Of a stretch of DNA of 64,000 bases, positions 9,289 through 17,176 are shown one piece after another. Within the stretch, counting starts at the first letter, position 1; each line of letters opens with the position of its first letter. Position numbers and translations under genes: made by a program. Source of the DNA: Brevibacterium sp. S22 (GTDB taxonomy: Bacteria; Actinomycetota; Actinomycetes; Actinomycetales; Brevibacteriaceae); the NCBI RefSeq assembly GCF_004745485.1, contig NZ_RHFG01000006.1, positions 62,001-126,000 of the forward strand, written 5' to 3'. The notes under the pieces are model-generated. The model searched no databases and was not told the DNA's origin. It worked only from the letters and a program-made list of their open reading frames with translations.

Positions 9289-10230
9289 CTAGGAGCTGCG
9301 TCCTTGTTCGAAGCCCGCGGCGAATCCCCGCTCGAAGGCCTCCTGGACCTCCTGCTCGCGGCTGCGACGCTCATCGGCCCAACCGAAGGGGTCGAATCCT
9401 CGTCGGCCCGGACCGAATCCGGGACCGAAGTTCGGGCCGAACCCGCGTCGTCCGCGGCCCCCTGAACTGCGGCCGTCACGATCGCCGCGCCCTCCGTGGG
9501 GCCCGTGAGCCTCGTGACGGTCAGAACCGCCTCGGTGGCCGTCATCATCATGGGGGCGTCTGCGGTCATGCGGTCCGTCGTGGCCATCCGAGTCGTCTCC
9601 GCATCCCTCGGGGCCGAAGTTCTCAACGATCTTCGACAGCGAGGCCTTGAGGTTCTCGAACTCTTCGGAGGTGAGCACCTCTTCGATGCGATCGCCGACT
9701 CCATCGCGCATATCGCGGAAGCGCTGGCGCAGCTCTTCGCGATCGATGTTCTTCGACGGCCCCCATCCGCCCCGGCCGCGCGGCGGGCCATAGGTCACCG
9801 GCTCTTCCGGGTAGGCGGCGCCGTCGGCGACCACCTCATCGGCATCCCAGCGGCGGCGGCCTCGCCGCAAGCGCCCGAGGTCGCGAGGGTCGAAACCGGA
9901 ATCGGCAGCGGCTGAGCGGAACTCGCGGCGCAGCACGTGGCTGAACTCGCGAAGCAGCTGCGGCAGATCGGCATCGGAGTCATCGTCCTTACCTGCGCGG
10001 GCATCGTCATCGCTCGCGGGGTCTCCGCTTACGGCCGTGTCATTCTCCGTCGCATCGCCCTGATTCGCTCCCTCGGCACGATCGGCATCGAGGCCCGAGG
10101 CATCGTCTGCGTCTGTGTTCTCGCCAGTGTTCAGTGAGCCCTCCTGGTGGTCCGCACCTGGTGCGTCGGCGCCTGCGGGCGGGGTGGTGACGTCGTCATT
10201 GTCATCGTTGAAGTCGTTGTGGGCAGTCAT
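9289..10230 (-). CDS. Acidic, His/Gly-rich protein divergent from a MarR-like regulator
   Basis: This is a 313-residue protein of unknown function. Its N-terminal ~120 residues are acidic and disordered (Asp, Ala, Gly, Asn). A middle region contains a short amphipathic segment (LRQRFRDMRDGVGDRIEEVL, then FENLKASLSKIVENFG). The C-terminal third is rich in His, Asp, Gly and Arg, followed by a GFGPNFGPGFGPG/RRGFDPFGW segment. It closes with EVQEAFERGFAAGFEQG. ATG 10230 is chosen because AAAGGAG lies 5-6 bases upstream; earlier in-frame ATGs at 10251 and 10296 fall inside the operator region. It shares a promoter region with the plus-strand regulator at 10317, whose own Gly/Phe-rich segment resembles the C-terminal GFGP stretch here. 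The pair is probably co-regulated. Confidence 0.7.
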   Translation of the reverse strand: MTAHNDFNDDNDDVTTPPAGADAPGADHQEGSLNTGENTDADDASGLDADRAEGANQGDATENDTAVSGDPASDDDARAGKDDDSDADLPQLLREFSHVLRREFRSAAADSGFDPRDLGRLRRGRRRWDADEVVADGAAYPEEPVTYGPPRGRGGWGPSKNIDREELRQRFRDMRDGVGDRIEEVLTSEEFENLKASLSKIVENFGPEGCGDDSDGHDGPHDRRRPHDDDGHRGGSDRHEAHGPHGGRGDRDGRSSGGRGRRGFGPNFGPGFGPGRRGFDPFGWADERRSREQEVQEAFERGFAAGFEQGRSS

Positions 10231-10252
10231 GTCATCTCCTTTAGTTGTCATC

Positions 10253-10305
10253 TGACATGTACATGCAGAATGACATGCAATAGAGGAACATGTCAAGTAA
10301 CATGT
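10253..10305. promoter_or_regulatory. Divergent operator: array of ACATG half-sites
   Basis: The 86-base gap between divergent starts holds TGACATGT (10253-10260), ACATGC (10261-10266), TGACATGC (10271-10278), ACATGTCA (10288-10295) and ACATGT (10300-10305). Several of these are inverted relative to one another. TAAAAT (10305-10310) ends 6 bases before ATG 10317, a likely -10 for a leaderless regulator transcript. On the other strand TTGACA (10296-10291) could be the -35 for the minus-strand gene. The layout suggests autoregulation by the MarR-like protein. Confidence 0.6.
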
Positions 10306-10316
10306 AAAATCGAATC

Positions 10317-10877
10317 ATGAGCACGAACGATGACATTCAGGCGATCGCCGAAGCGCTCACTCGCCTGCAGTGGCGGCGCGGCTCCGGCGGTCCGCGGGGT
10401 TTCGGACCTTTCGGAGGTTTCGGTGAGCACGGCGAGCGCGGGGGCTTCGGTGACCGCGGAGGCTTCGGGGGCGGTCGGCACTCGGAGGACTTCCCTTTCG
10501 GCGGCAAACGTCATCCCGGCGGACCGTTCGCCGCTCACGGTCGCGGGCGTGCGCTCATCCGTCTGCTCATCTCCCTCGTCCAGGCAGGCACGGCGCTGGG
10601 GGTCAGCGCTCTCGGTGATGCGATCGGCGTCGACCAGCCGCGCGCGTCCCGACTTGTGTCCCAAGGTGTCGAGCTCGGATTTCTGCGTCGCGAGGCCGAC
10701 CCTGATGATGCGAGACGCACCCTCATCGCGCTGACGGACAAAGGTCGTGCAATCACCAACAGGTTCCGCGGTGCTCAGCGTGAGAACGTCGATCAGGCGC
10801 TGAGCGCATTCACCGAGGACGAGAGGGCGCAGCTGGCATCACTGCTCACGCGTTTGGCCGACGCTTGGCCGAAGTGA
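10317..10877 (+). CDS. MarR-like winged-helix regulator with Gly/Phe-rich insertion
   Basis: The 186-residue product has a short helix at the N-terminus (STNDDIQAIAEALTRLQW). A low-complexity segment of Gly, Phe, Arg and His follows (about residues 20-75, with units such as GFGPFGGFGE and DRGGFGGG). After this comes a winged-helix domain: ALIRLLISLVQAGTALGV, recognition-helix region DAIGVDQPRASRLVSQG, and wing FLRREADPDDARRTLIALT. That arrangement is typical of MarR proteins. The Gly/Phe segment between first helix and HTH is unusual for the family. ATG 10317 follows TAAAAT by 6 bases, suggesting leaderless transcription. It faces the acidic/His-rich gene across an array of ACATG sites, so it probably represses that gene and itself. 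The ligand is unknown. Confidence 0.82.
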   Translation: MSTNDDIQAIAEALTRLQWRRGSGGPRGFGPFGGFGEHGERGGFGDRGGFGGGRHSEDFPFGGKRHPGGPFAAHGRGRALIRLLISLVQAGTALGVSALGDAIGVDQPRASRLVSQGVELGFLRREADPDDARRTLIALTDKGRAITNRFRGAQRENVDQALSAFTEDERAQLASLLTRLADAWPK

Positions 10878-10919
10878 CCCGGCCGCTCGGGTCTTCGATG
10901 GTGAGGCTCGGGCTGCGGC

Positions 10920-11405
10920 TCAGCGTTCGGCGAGCTGTTTGAGCCTCTTGAGTGAGGCGAGCAGATTCGCCACCGTCGTCGACTGCGCCCGAGACAGGCG
11001 CTGCGGATCGCGCAACTTCGTCCAGTCGTAGATATGGCGAACGAGGACTGAGTCTCCTCCGATCGGTTCGATCTGCCACACCCACTTCTGTCCGAAAGGC
11101 TCTCCCCCGACCTCGGAGGGCTTCCAGGCGATGAGCCGCCCCTCTTCGAAGTCGGCGATGTGGTTCTCCCGGTCGACGCCTTTGGTCAGGGTCGTGATGA
11201 AGGAACCGCCCGTCCCACGCACTCGCTGCCCCTCGACGGCTGTACCGAGGTTGTCATTGCCGTCCCATTCCGGCTGCCGCTGCGGATCGGCGATGAGTTC
11301 AAACACCGCTTCGGCCGGCGCTGAGATTTCGATCTCGGCGGTGACGACCTTGAGTGCCGGGTCGATCGAATCGAAGACGGAGGCATCGGGGATCTGGTCG
11401 GTCAT
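10920..11405 (-). CDS. SRPBCC (START/polyketide-cyclase-like) domain protein
   Basis: This 161-residue protein fits the SRPBCC fold. An opening strand VVTAEIEISAPAEAVFELI is followed by DPQRQPEWDG, a hallmark of the family, then strands around KWVWQIEPIGGDSVLVRHIYDW and a long C-terminal helix NLLASLKRLKQLAE. Such proteins form a hydrophobic ligand pocket; the ligand is unknown. The start ATG 11405 has AGGA about 6 bases upstream; the extension to 11483 lacks such a site. The gene is convergent with the MarR gene. It is followed 91 bases further along the minus strand's upstream side by the LssY_C gene end, with no sign of coupling. Confidence 0.8.
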   Translation of the reverse strand: MTDQIPDASVFDSIDPALKVVTAEIEISAPAEAVFELIADPQRQPEWDGNDNLGTAVEGQRVRGTGGSFITTLTKGVDRENHIADFEEGRLIAWKPSEVGGEPFGQKWVWQIEPIGGDSVLVRHIYDWTKLRDPQRLSRAQSTTVANLLASLKRLKQLAER

Positions 11406-11495
11406 GGAGTCCTGCCTTCGTGAGTGTTCCGACCTCGGCGTCGAGGTGAGATGCGGAGTGGTTCGGACACGGTCAGAATACACGGGACCGCAGCG

Positions 11496-12929
11496 TCAGT
11501 CCTCGAGGGCTCGGTCCTGCCGTTCTGCGCGGAGTGCGGCCGTGCTGAAGCGGGTGAACATCCGGGAGGAGTCGCTCGACAGCGCCAGCAGCACTGCCAC
11601 CTGCATGGCGATCGTCGTCAGCGCATACATGTTCGTCGCCAGGTCGCGGTCCCCCGTGAAGTAGTTCGTCATCGACACGATCACGGAGATCGTCGAGAGA
11701 GTGAGGATCCACAGTCTGGCCCGGTTGCTGCCGCGGAACACCGACGCCGAGGCGACGACCTGCAGACACCCGATGAGGAGGCTGACCCCGATGAGCACCC
11801 CGGCGACGATGCGTGTGGCCGTGTCGTCGCTCAGCGCCGCAATGTCCGAGCTGTAGCCGACGACTTCGGTCCGCAGTCCGTTCCAGTCGAGGAGTGTGCT
11901 GGTCACGTCCCATGCCTGGAAGATCAGGAGGATGAGCACGAGCGCCGCCCCCACGACGGTCTGCAGCGGTCGCTGCCGCCACAGTGTCTTCGTCACCTCG
12001 GACACGGTTCGTGACTCGGAGTAGATGCGGGTGGCGTCGAGGGCCAGTTCCAAGCGCTCGGGGTGGTCGGCGTCGTCGGCGACCACCTCGGCGACGTCGA
12101 CGATCGGCAGGTGCCCATCGGTGATGATCGCGTCGCCGCCGCCGTTGCGGGAGTGGTAACCGGTGGAGAAGTCCTTGATCCGATCGACCGAGATCGCGTC
12201 ATTGACGGCGGTGACGGTGTCGACGATGTGGTCGCGTTCGACGTCGGTGTTCTCTTCGATCTTATGGGTGAACTGGAGAGTGAACAGGGAGATGCCGACG
12301 GCTTTGTCGTAGGTTCCGGCAGCCAGCCAATCGGCTTGGTGTCCGCCGGGCAGCAGCCAGCCGTGCGGGCATTTCCAGAACCGCACGTGGTGACGCTGAC
12401 CCGGATCGCCGTCGACTTCCTGCTGGTAGGCGAAATCCTGACGTCTGCCGAACAGCAGCAACGGGGACACCGGAGCCTGCGGGTAGCTGCGCTTCGTCAC
12501 CGTCGACCGGATGATCTCCCACGTCGATGCGGGTGTGATGCTGTCGGCGAGGATCCAGCCGGCCTCCCGCATCGCGTGGTGGATCTGCGCCTCCTCACCG
12601 CGCCAGGCGAGGTTGACCGGATCACCGAGCAGACCGTCGGAGGTGCGGGTGCGACCGATGAAGTAGTTCGGCACGTAGATCTGGGACAGGATGCGATGCA
12701 GCCTGGGCAGAGCGAGATAGGACAGGACTGCCCAGAACACGAGCAGCGTCAGCACCTGCCACCAGCCGAGGCTGAACCCTTTGAGCAGAATCAGCAGCGC
12801 CAGCCAGGTCGATGCCGCACCGGCGAAGAGGAAGAACAGGTAGTCGAGCACCCCGGTGGGTGTGAAGTGGTGTCGCCGATAGACGAACGGCTGCCTCAGC
12901 CGCCGTTTCTGCTCACCGCTCACAGTCAT
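11496..12929 (-). CDS. LssY C-terminal domain membrane protein
   Basis: The 477-residue product begins with two hydrophobic helices (about residues 28-75). A soluble LssY_C-type domain follows, recognisable from IHHAMREAGWILADSI, SPLLLFGRRQDFAYQQ and RHHVRFWKCP. Four C-terminal membrane segments lie at about residues 330-350, 380-405, 415-435 and 445-465. LssY domains occur in membrane proteins linked to PAP2 phosphatases and secretion, but no biochemical role is established here. ATG 12929 is preceded by TAAACT and seven bases, with no Shine-Dalgarno, which suggests leaderless transcription. The open frame runs on to 13127 but overlaps the upstream gene's end and is not needed. Confidence 0.75.
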   Translation of the reverse strand: MTVSGEQKRRLRQPFVYRRHHFTPTGVLDYLFFLFAGAASTWLALLILLKGFSLGWWQVLTLLVFWAVLSYLALPRLHRILSQIYVPNYFIGRTRTSDGLLGDPVNLAWRGEEAQIHHAMREAGWILADSITPASTWEIIRSTVTKRSYPQAPVSPLLLFGRRQDFAYQQEVDGDPGQRHHVRFWKCPHGWLLPGGHQADWLAAGTYDKAVGISLFTLQFTHKIEENTDVERDHIVDTVTAVNDAISVDRIKDFSTGYHSRNGGGDAIITDGHLPIVDVAEVVADDADHPERLELALDATRIYSESRTVSEVTKTLWRQRPLQTVVGAALVLILLIFQAWDVTSTLLDWNGLRTEVVGYSSDIAALSDDTATRIVAGVLIGVSLLIGCLQVVASASVFRGSNRARLWILTLSTISVIVSMTNYFTGDRDLATNMYALTTIAMQVAVLLALSSDSSRMFTRFSTAALRAERQDRALED

Positions 12930-13014
12930 GGGTGCCAGTTTAGTCAACCGCAGGCAGCGGCCGGAATGCGGATTCCCCGCCGTTGGCTCACCGAGGTGGC
13001 CCGACCGGATTCGG

Positions 13015-14085
13015 TCAGGTTCGCCCCCTGCGCGGTGCCTGTTCCCGTCGGCGGCGGTGGAGTGCGACGAGTGCTGTGGCCGCGAGTTCCGGACTGTCGT
13101 CGCCGCTGAGTTCAGAGATGAAGTCATCGCTGTGTTCTCCGGGGATTTCGACGAGGACTTGGAGCACCCGAAACCGTATCGTCGTATCGCCGGAGGCCGC
13201 CCGCCGGCGCAGCTCGGTGAGGATCTGGTCGCCGATGCCGGCGTCCGGTCCGTCTGCGACGACGAATGCGGCGAGTGTCTCTGCCGCTTCGATGTCCTTC
13301 GGCCCGTTCATTGCCATGTCGAGCAGTATGGGCACGGCCTTCGCCTCGCCTGAGTGGCCGAGGGTGAGAGCGGCGAAGCTGCGGATCTCTGGGACGTCAT
13401 CGTCGATCCCGCCCAGCAGCGCCTGCCGGATCATCGACTTCGCGCGTGAGCCGAGTTCGTCACCCGAGGAGGTTCTGCGGATCTCGTCGAGGGCGAGCAG
13501 CGCATTGCGGCGCACGAGCGCAGATTCGTCCTCCATGCCCTTCATCACATGAGGCACGGCTTCGGCGCCGGCTTGGGCGAGCGCCCATCGCATTGCTCCT
13601 GCGGCGTTGAGCATTGGTTCGTGCAGAACCGCCTGCACCAGAGTCTCGACCGGAACTCCGCCGTCGACTCCGCTGCCGAGTGCGGCTTTGTGCCGTTGGA
13701 TGACGTCCCCGGATTCGATGGAACGCATGAGATCGATGGTGTACAGGAGCGACTCACCGTCGGTGCGGCAGAGCCTGTCGACGGCCCGGAGGTGGTCGAG
13801 CAGGCGTTGTTCCGCAGCGATCCGAGCTCGAGCCTGGTCGATGAGGTCTCCGAGCACACTGCTCGGGTCGAAGTCCGCGTCGGACAGCACCCGGCCGACT
13901 TCAGTCAGAGACATGCCGAGTTTGCGCAGGCCCTCGATGTGGAAGATGCGGCCGATATCGGCATCGGAGTATTCGCGGTAGCCGCCCGGCGTCCGCTGGC
14001 TGGGTGTGACGAGGCGCAATGATTCGTAGTGACGCAGCATGCGTGCGCTCACGCCTGAGCGCCGGGCCACCTCGCCGATGAGCAT
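13015..14085 (-). CDS. MerR-family regulator with HEAT-like C-terminal region
   Basis: The 356-residue protein opens with a canonical MerR HTH and wing (MLIGEVARRSGVSARMLRHY, then PSQRTPGGYREYSDADI). A dimerising helix follows, to about residue 110. Instead of a small effector domain, the remaining ~240 residues read as helical HEAT-like repeats, for example DESALVRRNALLALDEI, DDDVPEIRSFAALTLGHSGE and TTIRFRVLQVLVEI. ATG 14085 has GAGG about 6 bases upstream. Its neighbour on the same strand is another HEAT-repeat protein, and a MerR-style palindrome lies upstream of that gene at 15060-15082. The combination suggests that the MerR protein controls the HEAT/GyrI-like divergon. Effector unknown. 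Confidence 0.85.
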   Translation of the reverse strand: MLIGEVARRSGVSARMLRHYESLRLVTPSQRTPGGYREYSDADIGRIFHIEGLRKLGMSLTEVGRVLSDADFDPSSVLGDLIDQARARIAAEQRLLDHLRAVDRLCRTDGESLLYTIDLMRSIESGDVIQRHKAALGSGVDGGVPVETLVQAVLHEPMLNAAGAMRWALAQAGAEAVPHVMKGMEDESALVRRNALLALDEIRRTSSGDELGSRAKSMIRQALLGGIDDDVPEIRSFAALTLGHSGEAKAVPILLDMAMNGPKDIEAAETLAAFVVADGPDAGIGDQILTELRRRAASGDTTIRFRVLQVLVEIPGEHSDDFISELSGDDSPELAATALVALHRRRREQAPRRGRT

Positions 14086-14245
14086 TGCCACCTCTTCTCT
14101 GCTGTCAGCCACTCTATGCCGCCGTCCCCGCCCGGCGGCATCATTGCTCCGAAACTCTTCGCGATCGCAGACACTCCGGACTCTGCACAACGACCGAAGA
14201 AGAGGTCCATGCACGCACTGGAGGAAGGGATCCGAGACCTCGGCC

Positions 14246-14280
14246 GTGTGTCGGCGGGCTTGCCCCACCCGCCGACACAC
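14246..14280 (-). terminator. Hairpin terminator downstream of the HEAT-repeat gene
   Basis: A perfect 13-bp stem (GTGTGTCGGCGGG at 14246-14258 with its complement at 14268-14280) encloses a 9-base loop and begins 4 bases past the minus-strand stop at 14285. It separates the HEAT-repeat gene from the MerR gene, implying separate transcripts. There is little T-rich sequence after it. Confidence 0.7.
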
Positions 14281-14284
14281 ATGA

Positions 14285-15031
14285 TCAGACCTTCCCTGTA
14301 CCGATCTGGACCGAGGTCTCGGGTCCCAGTGCGACCACACGCTTGGCTGCGTCCAAGGCGTGAGCGAAGCCGGCGTCCGGGTCATCGAACATACCCCGAG
14401 TCGCCATGGCGTGAGCCCGCACTGTGTCGTCCTCTGCATGAAGCCTCTCATCGACCACTGACACGAGGTCCTCACCGAGGGCCACGAGCGCCCGGCTGAG
14501 GCTCTTCTGCATCTCGATGTCTCCGCGGCCCAACTGTGTCACCAGGGACGATGCCAACTCTTCACGGCTTTCACCGGGCACCACGGCAACCGCGGCTCTC
14601 CACGCACTGCGGGCCACCTCGGCGTCGGAATGGGCGATGAGAGCCGTGCCGATCCGGGTCGGGTCCATGGCCGGCCAGGCACGGACGTCGCCGATCTTCG
14701 ACAGGGTGTGCAGGGATTGGCTGATCGCCTGCGGCAGCGTCGAGTCGAGTTCGGCGATGAGGCGCGGGACGGCGTCATCGGCGGGCAGGCGGGTCAGCGC
14801 CCAGGTGAGCATGTCCCGGACGAAGAAGTCCGGTTCGACTCGACACCGGGCGATGAGCACGTCGAGGTCACGGGCCTCGGCGCGTGTGCCGACCGTCATC
14901 GCCGCCTGCAGACGCTGCTGCGGGTTCGATGCGCCCAGTGCCTCGATCAGGCGGTCGTCGTCCTTCCGACGGTCGACCCCGGCCGGCAGCTCCGGTTCTC
15001 GAGCCTGATGGTGCTTGAGTGGATGTGTCAT
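14285..15031 (-). CDS. HEAT-repeat protein
   Basis: The 248-residue protein is built of helical HEAT-type repeats: DDDRLIEALGASNPQQRL, FFVRDMLTWALTRLPADDAV, ISQSLHTLSKIGDVRAW, AEVARSAWRAAVAVV and EMQKSLSRALVAL. The head MTHPLKHHQAREPELP is conserved, as I recall, in an actinobacterial family of unknown function that often neighbours MerR regulators. ATG 15031 is well placed, with AAGGAGG about 8 bases upstream. It is divergent from the GyrI-like gene and the intervening 98 bases contain a MerR-type operator. HEAT scaffolds bind proteins or DNA; no catalytic motif is visible. The function remains open. Confidence 0.82.
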   Translation of the reverse strand: MTHPLKHHQAREPELPAGVDRRKDDDRLIEALGASNPQQRLQAAMTVGTRAEARDLDVLIARCRVEPDFFVRDMLTWALTRLPADDAVPRLIAELDSTLPQAISQSLHTLSKIGDVRAWPAMDPTRIGTALIAHSDAEVARSAWRAAVAVVPGESREELASSLVTQLGRGDIEMQKSLSRALVALGEDLVSVVDERLHAEDDTVRAHAMATRGMFDDPDAGFAHALDAAKRVVALGPETSVQIGTGKV

Positions 15032-15059
15032 GGTCTCCACCTCCTTGCCATCCAGTGAA

Positions 15060-15096
15060 GACCTTGTCATCGTGTCAAGGTCAAGGGGACTAGACT
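15060..15096. promoter_or_regulatory. MerR-type palindromic operator and promoter
   Basis: The palindrome GACCTTG-N9-CAAGGTC (15060-15066 and 15076-15082) sits between the divergent HEAT and GyrI-like genes. The symmetry extends inward (nCA/TGn), as in operators of the MerR family. For the plus gene, TTGTCA (15064-15069) and TAGACT (15091-15096) are 21 bases apart. Such over-long spacers are typical of promoters that MerR proteins untwist. The likely binder is the MerR-HEAT protein encoded at 13015-14085. Confidence 0.6.
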
Positions 15097-15129
15097 CGTT
15101 TCATTCCCACCCCTGGAGCGGAGCCGTGA

Positions 15130-15816
15130 ATGGACAAGGTCGATTTCAAGAGATCGCTGCCGAGCTTTCGCGCGAAACAGGGACGGTTCGATCTCATCGA
15201 GGTGCCGGATTCGCAGTACCTCATGATCGACGGCCGCGGTGATCCGAACACTTCTCCGGCTTTCGCAACGGCGCTGACCAGCCTCTATCCGCTCGCCTAT
15301 GGGCTGAAGTTCTTCAGCAAGCGCGAACTCGGTCGGGACTATGTGGTGCCTCCGCTCGAGGGGCTGTGGTGGGCCGACGATATGGCGGCGTTCACGAGCG
15401 CCCGAGACAAATCCGCGTGGGACTTCACGCTCATGCTGTTCGTCCCGGACTGGTTGGACGGCGACCACGTCGACGGCGCGATCGACACGGTCCGGGCGAA
15501 GGGGTCGGCGCCCCGCCTCGGCGAAGTCCGGTTCGGTGCGCTGCGGGAGGGAACCTGCGTCCAGACCCTGCATATCGGCGCCTTCGACGACGAAGGGCCG
15601 GTCCTCGAGCGCATGCACACCGACATCATTCCCGGCGCAGGGATGACGATGACGGGGAAGCATCACGAGATCTACCTCAGCGACGTTCGCCGCACCGCCC
15701 CGGAGAAGCTGCGCACGATCCTCCGTCAGCCGGTGGCTCCCGCGGCTGGTCCGGAAGGGTGGTCCCCGGACTCAGCCTCCGCTCGACCAGCCTCCGCTGA
15801 CCGGGGCGGTGGTTGA
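15130..15816 (+). CDS. GyrI-like small-molecule-binding domain protein
   Basis: This 228-residue protein matches the stand-alone GyrI-like (SOUL/GyrI ligand-binding fold) family. Diagnostic parts are FDLIEVPDSQYLMIDGRGDPN near the N-terminus (split here by function, not by gap), YPLAYGLKF, VVPPLEGLWW and the C-terminal HHEIYLSDVRRTAPEKL. Related domains bind hydrophobic cationic drugs or hydrolyse cyclopropanoid toxins. The last ~35 residues are a Pro/Ser/Ala-rich tail. ATG 15130 follows the MerR-type promoter, so the gene is probably drug-inducible. Its 3' end overlaps the convergent small gene at 15772 by 45 bases. Confidence 0.82.
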   Translation: MDKVDFKRSLPSFRAKQGRFDLIEVPDSQYLMIDGRGDPNTSPAFATALTSLYPLAYGLKFFSKRELGRDYVVPPLEGLWWADDMAAFTSARDKSAWDFTLMLFVPDWLDGDHVDGAIDTVRAKGSAPRLGEVRFGALREGTCVQTLHIGAFDDEGPVLERMHTDIIPGAGMTMTGKHHEIYLSDVRRTAPEKLRTILRQPVAPAAGPEGWSPDSASARPASADRGGG

Positions 15817-16023
15817 GCCGCCGTCGGCGCCGGCGTTCGGGGGTGGGGATCCGACCGACGAGGAGTTCTCGGTCGGCGATGAGTCTGACGAGTCCGCGGA
15901 GAGGAAGACGAGGGCGATGACGATGCCGGCGATGGTCATGATGCCGACGGCGACGAATGCGAAGACCACGATGAGGCAGGTCATCAGAGGCGGACGGTTA
16001 CTGCGCTGAACGATTCTCACCAT
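15772..16023 (-). CDS. Small single-pass membrane protein
   Basis: The 83-residue product has a basic N-terminus (MVRIVQRSNRPP), one long hydrophobic segment (about residues 14-42) and a Ser/Gly/Pro-rich tail that should lie outside the membrane. ATG 16023 is preceded by TAGTCT and six bases with no Shine-Dalgarno, a leaderless arrangement. The 3' end runs 45 bases into the convergent GyrI-like gene. No family is recognised and function is unknown. Confidence 0.6.
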   Translation of the reverse strand: MVRIVQRSNRPPLMTCLIVVFAFVAVGIMTIAGIVIALVFLSADSSDSSPTENSSSVGSPPPNAGADGGSTTAPVSGGWSSGG

Positions 16024-16133
16024 GGGTCTAGACTAATGGGCGCCGCTGACAACGCACCGCCGTGACCTTGCTGTGACAAAAACCTCGGCATGGTCCCATG
16101 CACTCTTAAGTTTGTTGCATTATCGTTATATTC

Positions 16134-16721
16134 ATGCCTCGTCTGACATCATCTCGCAAGGGCCGCCGGTCCGTGCTCACTGGTGCCCTGATCGGGCTCG
16201 GGGCGGCGGTGATGGCACTGGTCGTGGGCGCCGTCGTCGTCCTCAATTCGCCCATCTCTTTCGGCTCCACGAAGATCAGGCAGATGCAGATGGCTTCGGT
16301 CAATCAGCTCAGCGAACAGCAGATCGACAATGCTCGGCTCATCATCGGCGTCGGTCGCGGCGGTGACTTCGACGACTATGCGATCCGCATCGCCCTCATG
16401 ACGGCTCTGCAGGAGTCTTCGCTGCGCAATCTGGATTCCGGCGACCGCGATTCGGTCGGTCTGTTCCAGCAGCGGCCCTCTCAGGGATGGGGCGAACCGC
16501 ATAAGCTCACCGACCCCGTCTACGCGACCAAGGCCTTCTACGGGATCAATCCCGAGGTCGAGAACCCGGGTCTCAACCAGATCGAGGGCTGGGATGCGAT
16601 GTCACCGACCGAAGCCGCACAGTCGGTACAGCGGTCGGCGCTTCCCGATGCCTACGGGCAGTGGGAATCCTTGGCCGACGACCTCCTCGGCTCGCAGGCC
16701 GACGTCGAAGCCCTCGACTGA
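16134..16721 (+). CDS. Secreted or anchored lysozyme-like (transglycosylase-fold) protein
   Basis: The 195-residue protein starts with a basic segment and a membrane-spanning or signal helix (about residues 14-38), so the rest is extracytoplasmic. The region IALMTALQESSLRNLDSGDRDSVG in two parts, then LFQQRPSQGWG and VQRSALPDAYGQW, is a well-conserved actinobacterial lysozyme-like module. Glu in ALQESSL is in the usual catalytic position. Such modules often precede M23 or NLPC domains; here it stands alone. A candidate -10 (TATCGT, 16121-16126) lies 7 bases before ATG 16134, again without a Shine-Dalgarno. A peptidoglycan-remodelling role is inferred. Confidence 0.75.
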   Translation: MPRLTSSRKGRRSVLTGALIGLGAAVMALVVGAVVVLNSPISFGSTKIRQMQMASVNQLSEQQIDNARLIIGVGRGGDFDDYAIRIALMTALQESSLRNLDSGDRDSVGLFQQRPSQGWGEPHKLTDPVYATKAFYGINPEVENPGLNQIEGWDAMSPTEAAQSVQRSALPDAYGQWESLADDLLGSQADVEALD

Positions 16722-16756
16722 CGCTGATCACTCCGGTTGTCCGGTAATCTGCACTC

Positions 16757-17116
16757 ATGGCTTCCGTTCCCGATTCCGTTCCCGTCAATGACGAGGTCGA
16801 GCAGCTCCTGCTCAACCCCGAGGACCATCTCGAGGCCATCACCGAAACTGCGGACCTCTTCAAGGCACTCGCCACACCCTCTCGCCTGAAGATGCTGCTC
16901 GTCCTCACCCACGGCGAGGCCACGGTCACGCACATCGTCGAGGCGACCGGACTGTCCCAGCCGCTGGTGTCCCAGCACCTGAAGTTCCTCCGCGGGCTCC
17001 ACCTCGTCGGAGTCAATCGGATCGGCCGCGAAGCCTACTACTCACTCAAAGACGACCACGTCGCCCACATCATCGTCGACGCCATCGCCCACACGATCGA
17101 AGCCCACGAGCACTGA
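16757..17116 (+). CDS. ArsR/SmtB-family metal-sensing repressor, SmtB-type alpha-5 zinc site
   Basis: This 119-residue winged-helix repressor has the ArsR core LFKALATPSRLKMLLVLTH and the recognition helix TGLSQPLVSQHLKFLRG, ending with the wing HLVGVNRIGREAYYSL. The C-terminal helix DDHVAHIIVDAIAHTIEAH places Asp-x-His, then His 11 residues later and Glu 3 after that. This matches the alpha-5 zinc site of SmtB (Asp-x-His...His-xx-Glu). No alpha-3 CxC motif is present. It is therefore likely a zinc (or cobalt) sensor. TAATCT ends 6 bases before ATG 16757, suggesting a leaderless message. No transporter lies beside it; the CDF exporter about 9.5 kb away is a possible target. Confidence 0.85.
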   Translation: MASVPDSVPVNDEVEQLLLNPEDHLEAITETADLFKALATPSRLKMLLVLTHGEATVTHIVEATGLSQPLVSQHLKFLRGLHLVGVNRIGREAYYSLKDDHVAHIIVDAIAHTIEAHEH

Positions 17117-17149
17117 TCAGCACCGAGGTGGCCCGCCGCAGCGATCGAC

Positions 17150-17170
17150 GCGCGGAGTTCGCCTCCGCGC
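17150..17170. terminator. Bidirectional hairpin between arsR-type and EamA genes
   Basis: An 8-bp stem (GCGCGGAG / CTCCGCGC) with a 5-base loop lies between the convergent stops at 17116 and 17177. Position and symmetry suit a shared terminator, though no T-run is evident. Confidence 0.5.
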
Positions 17171-17176
17171 CCTTGA

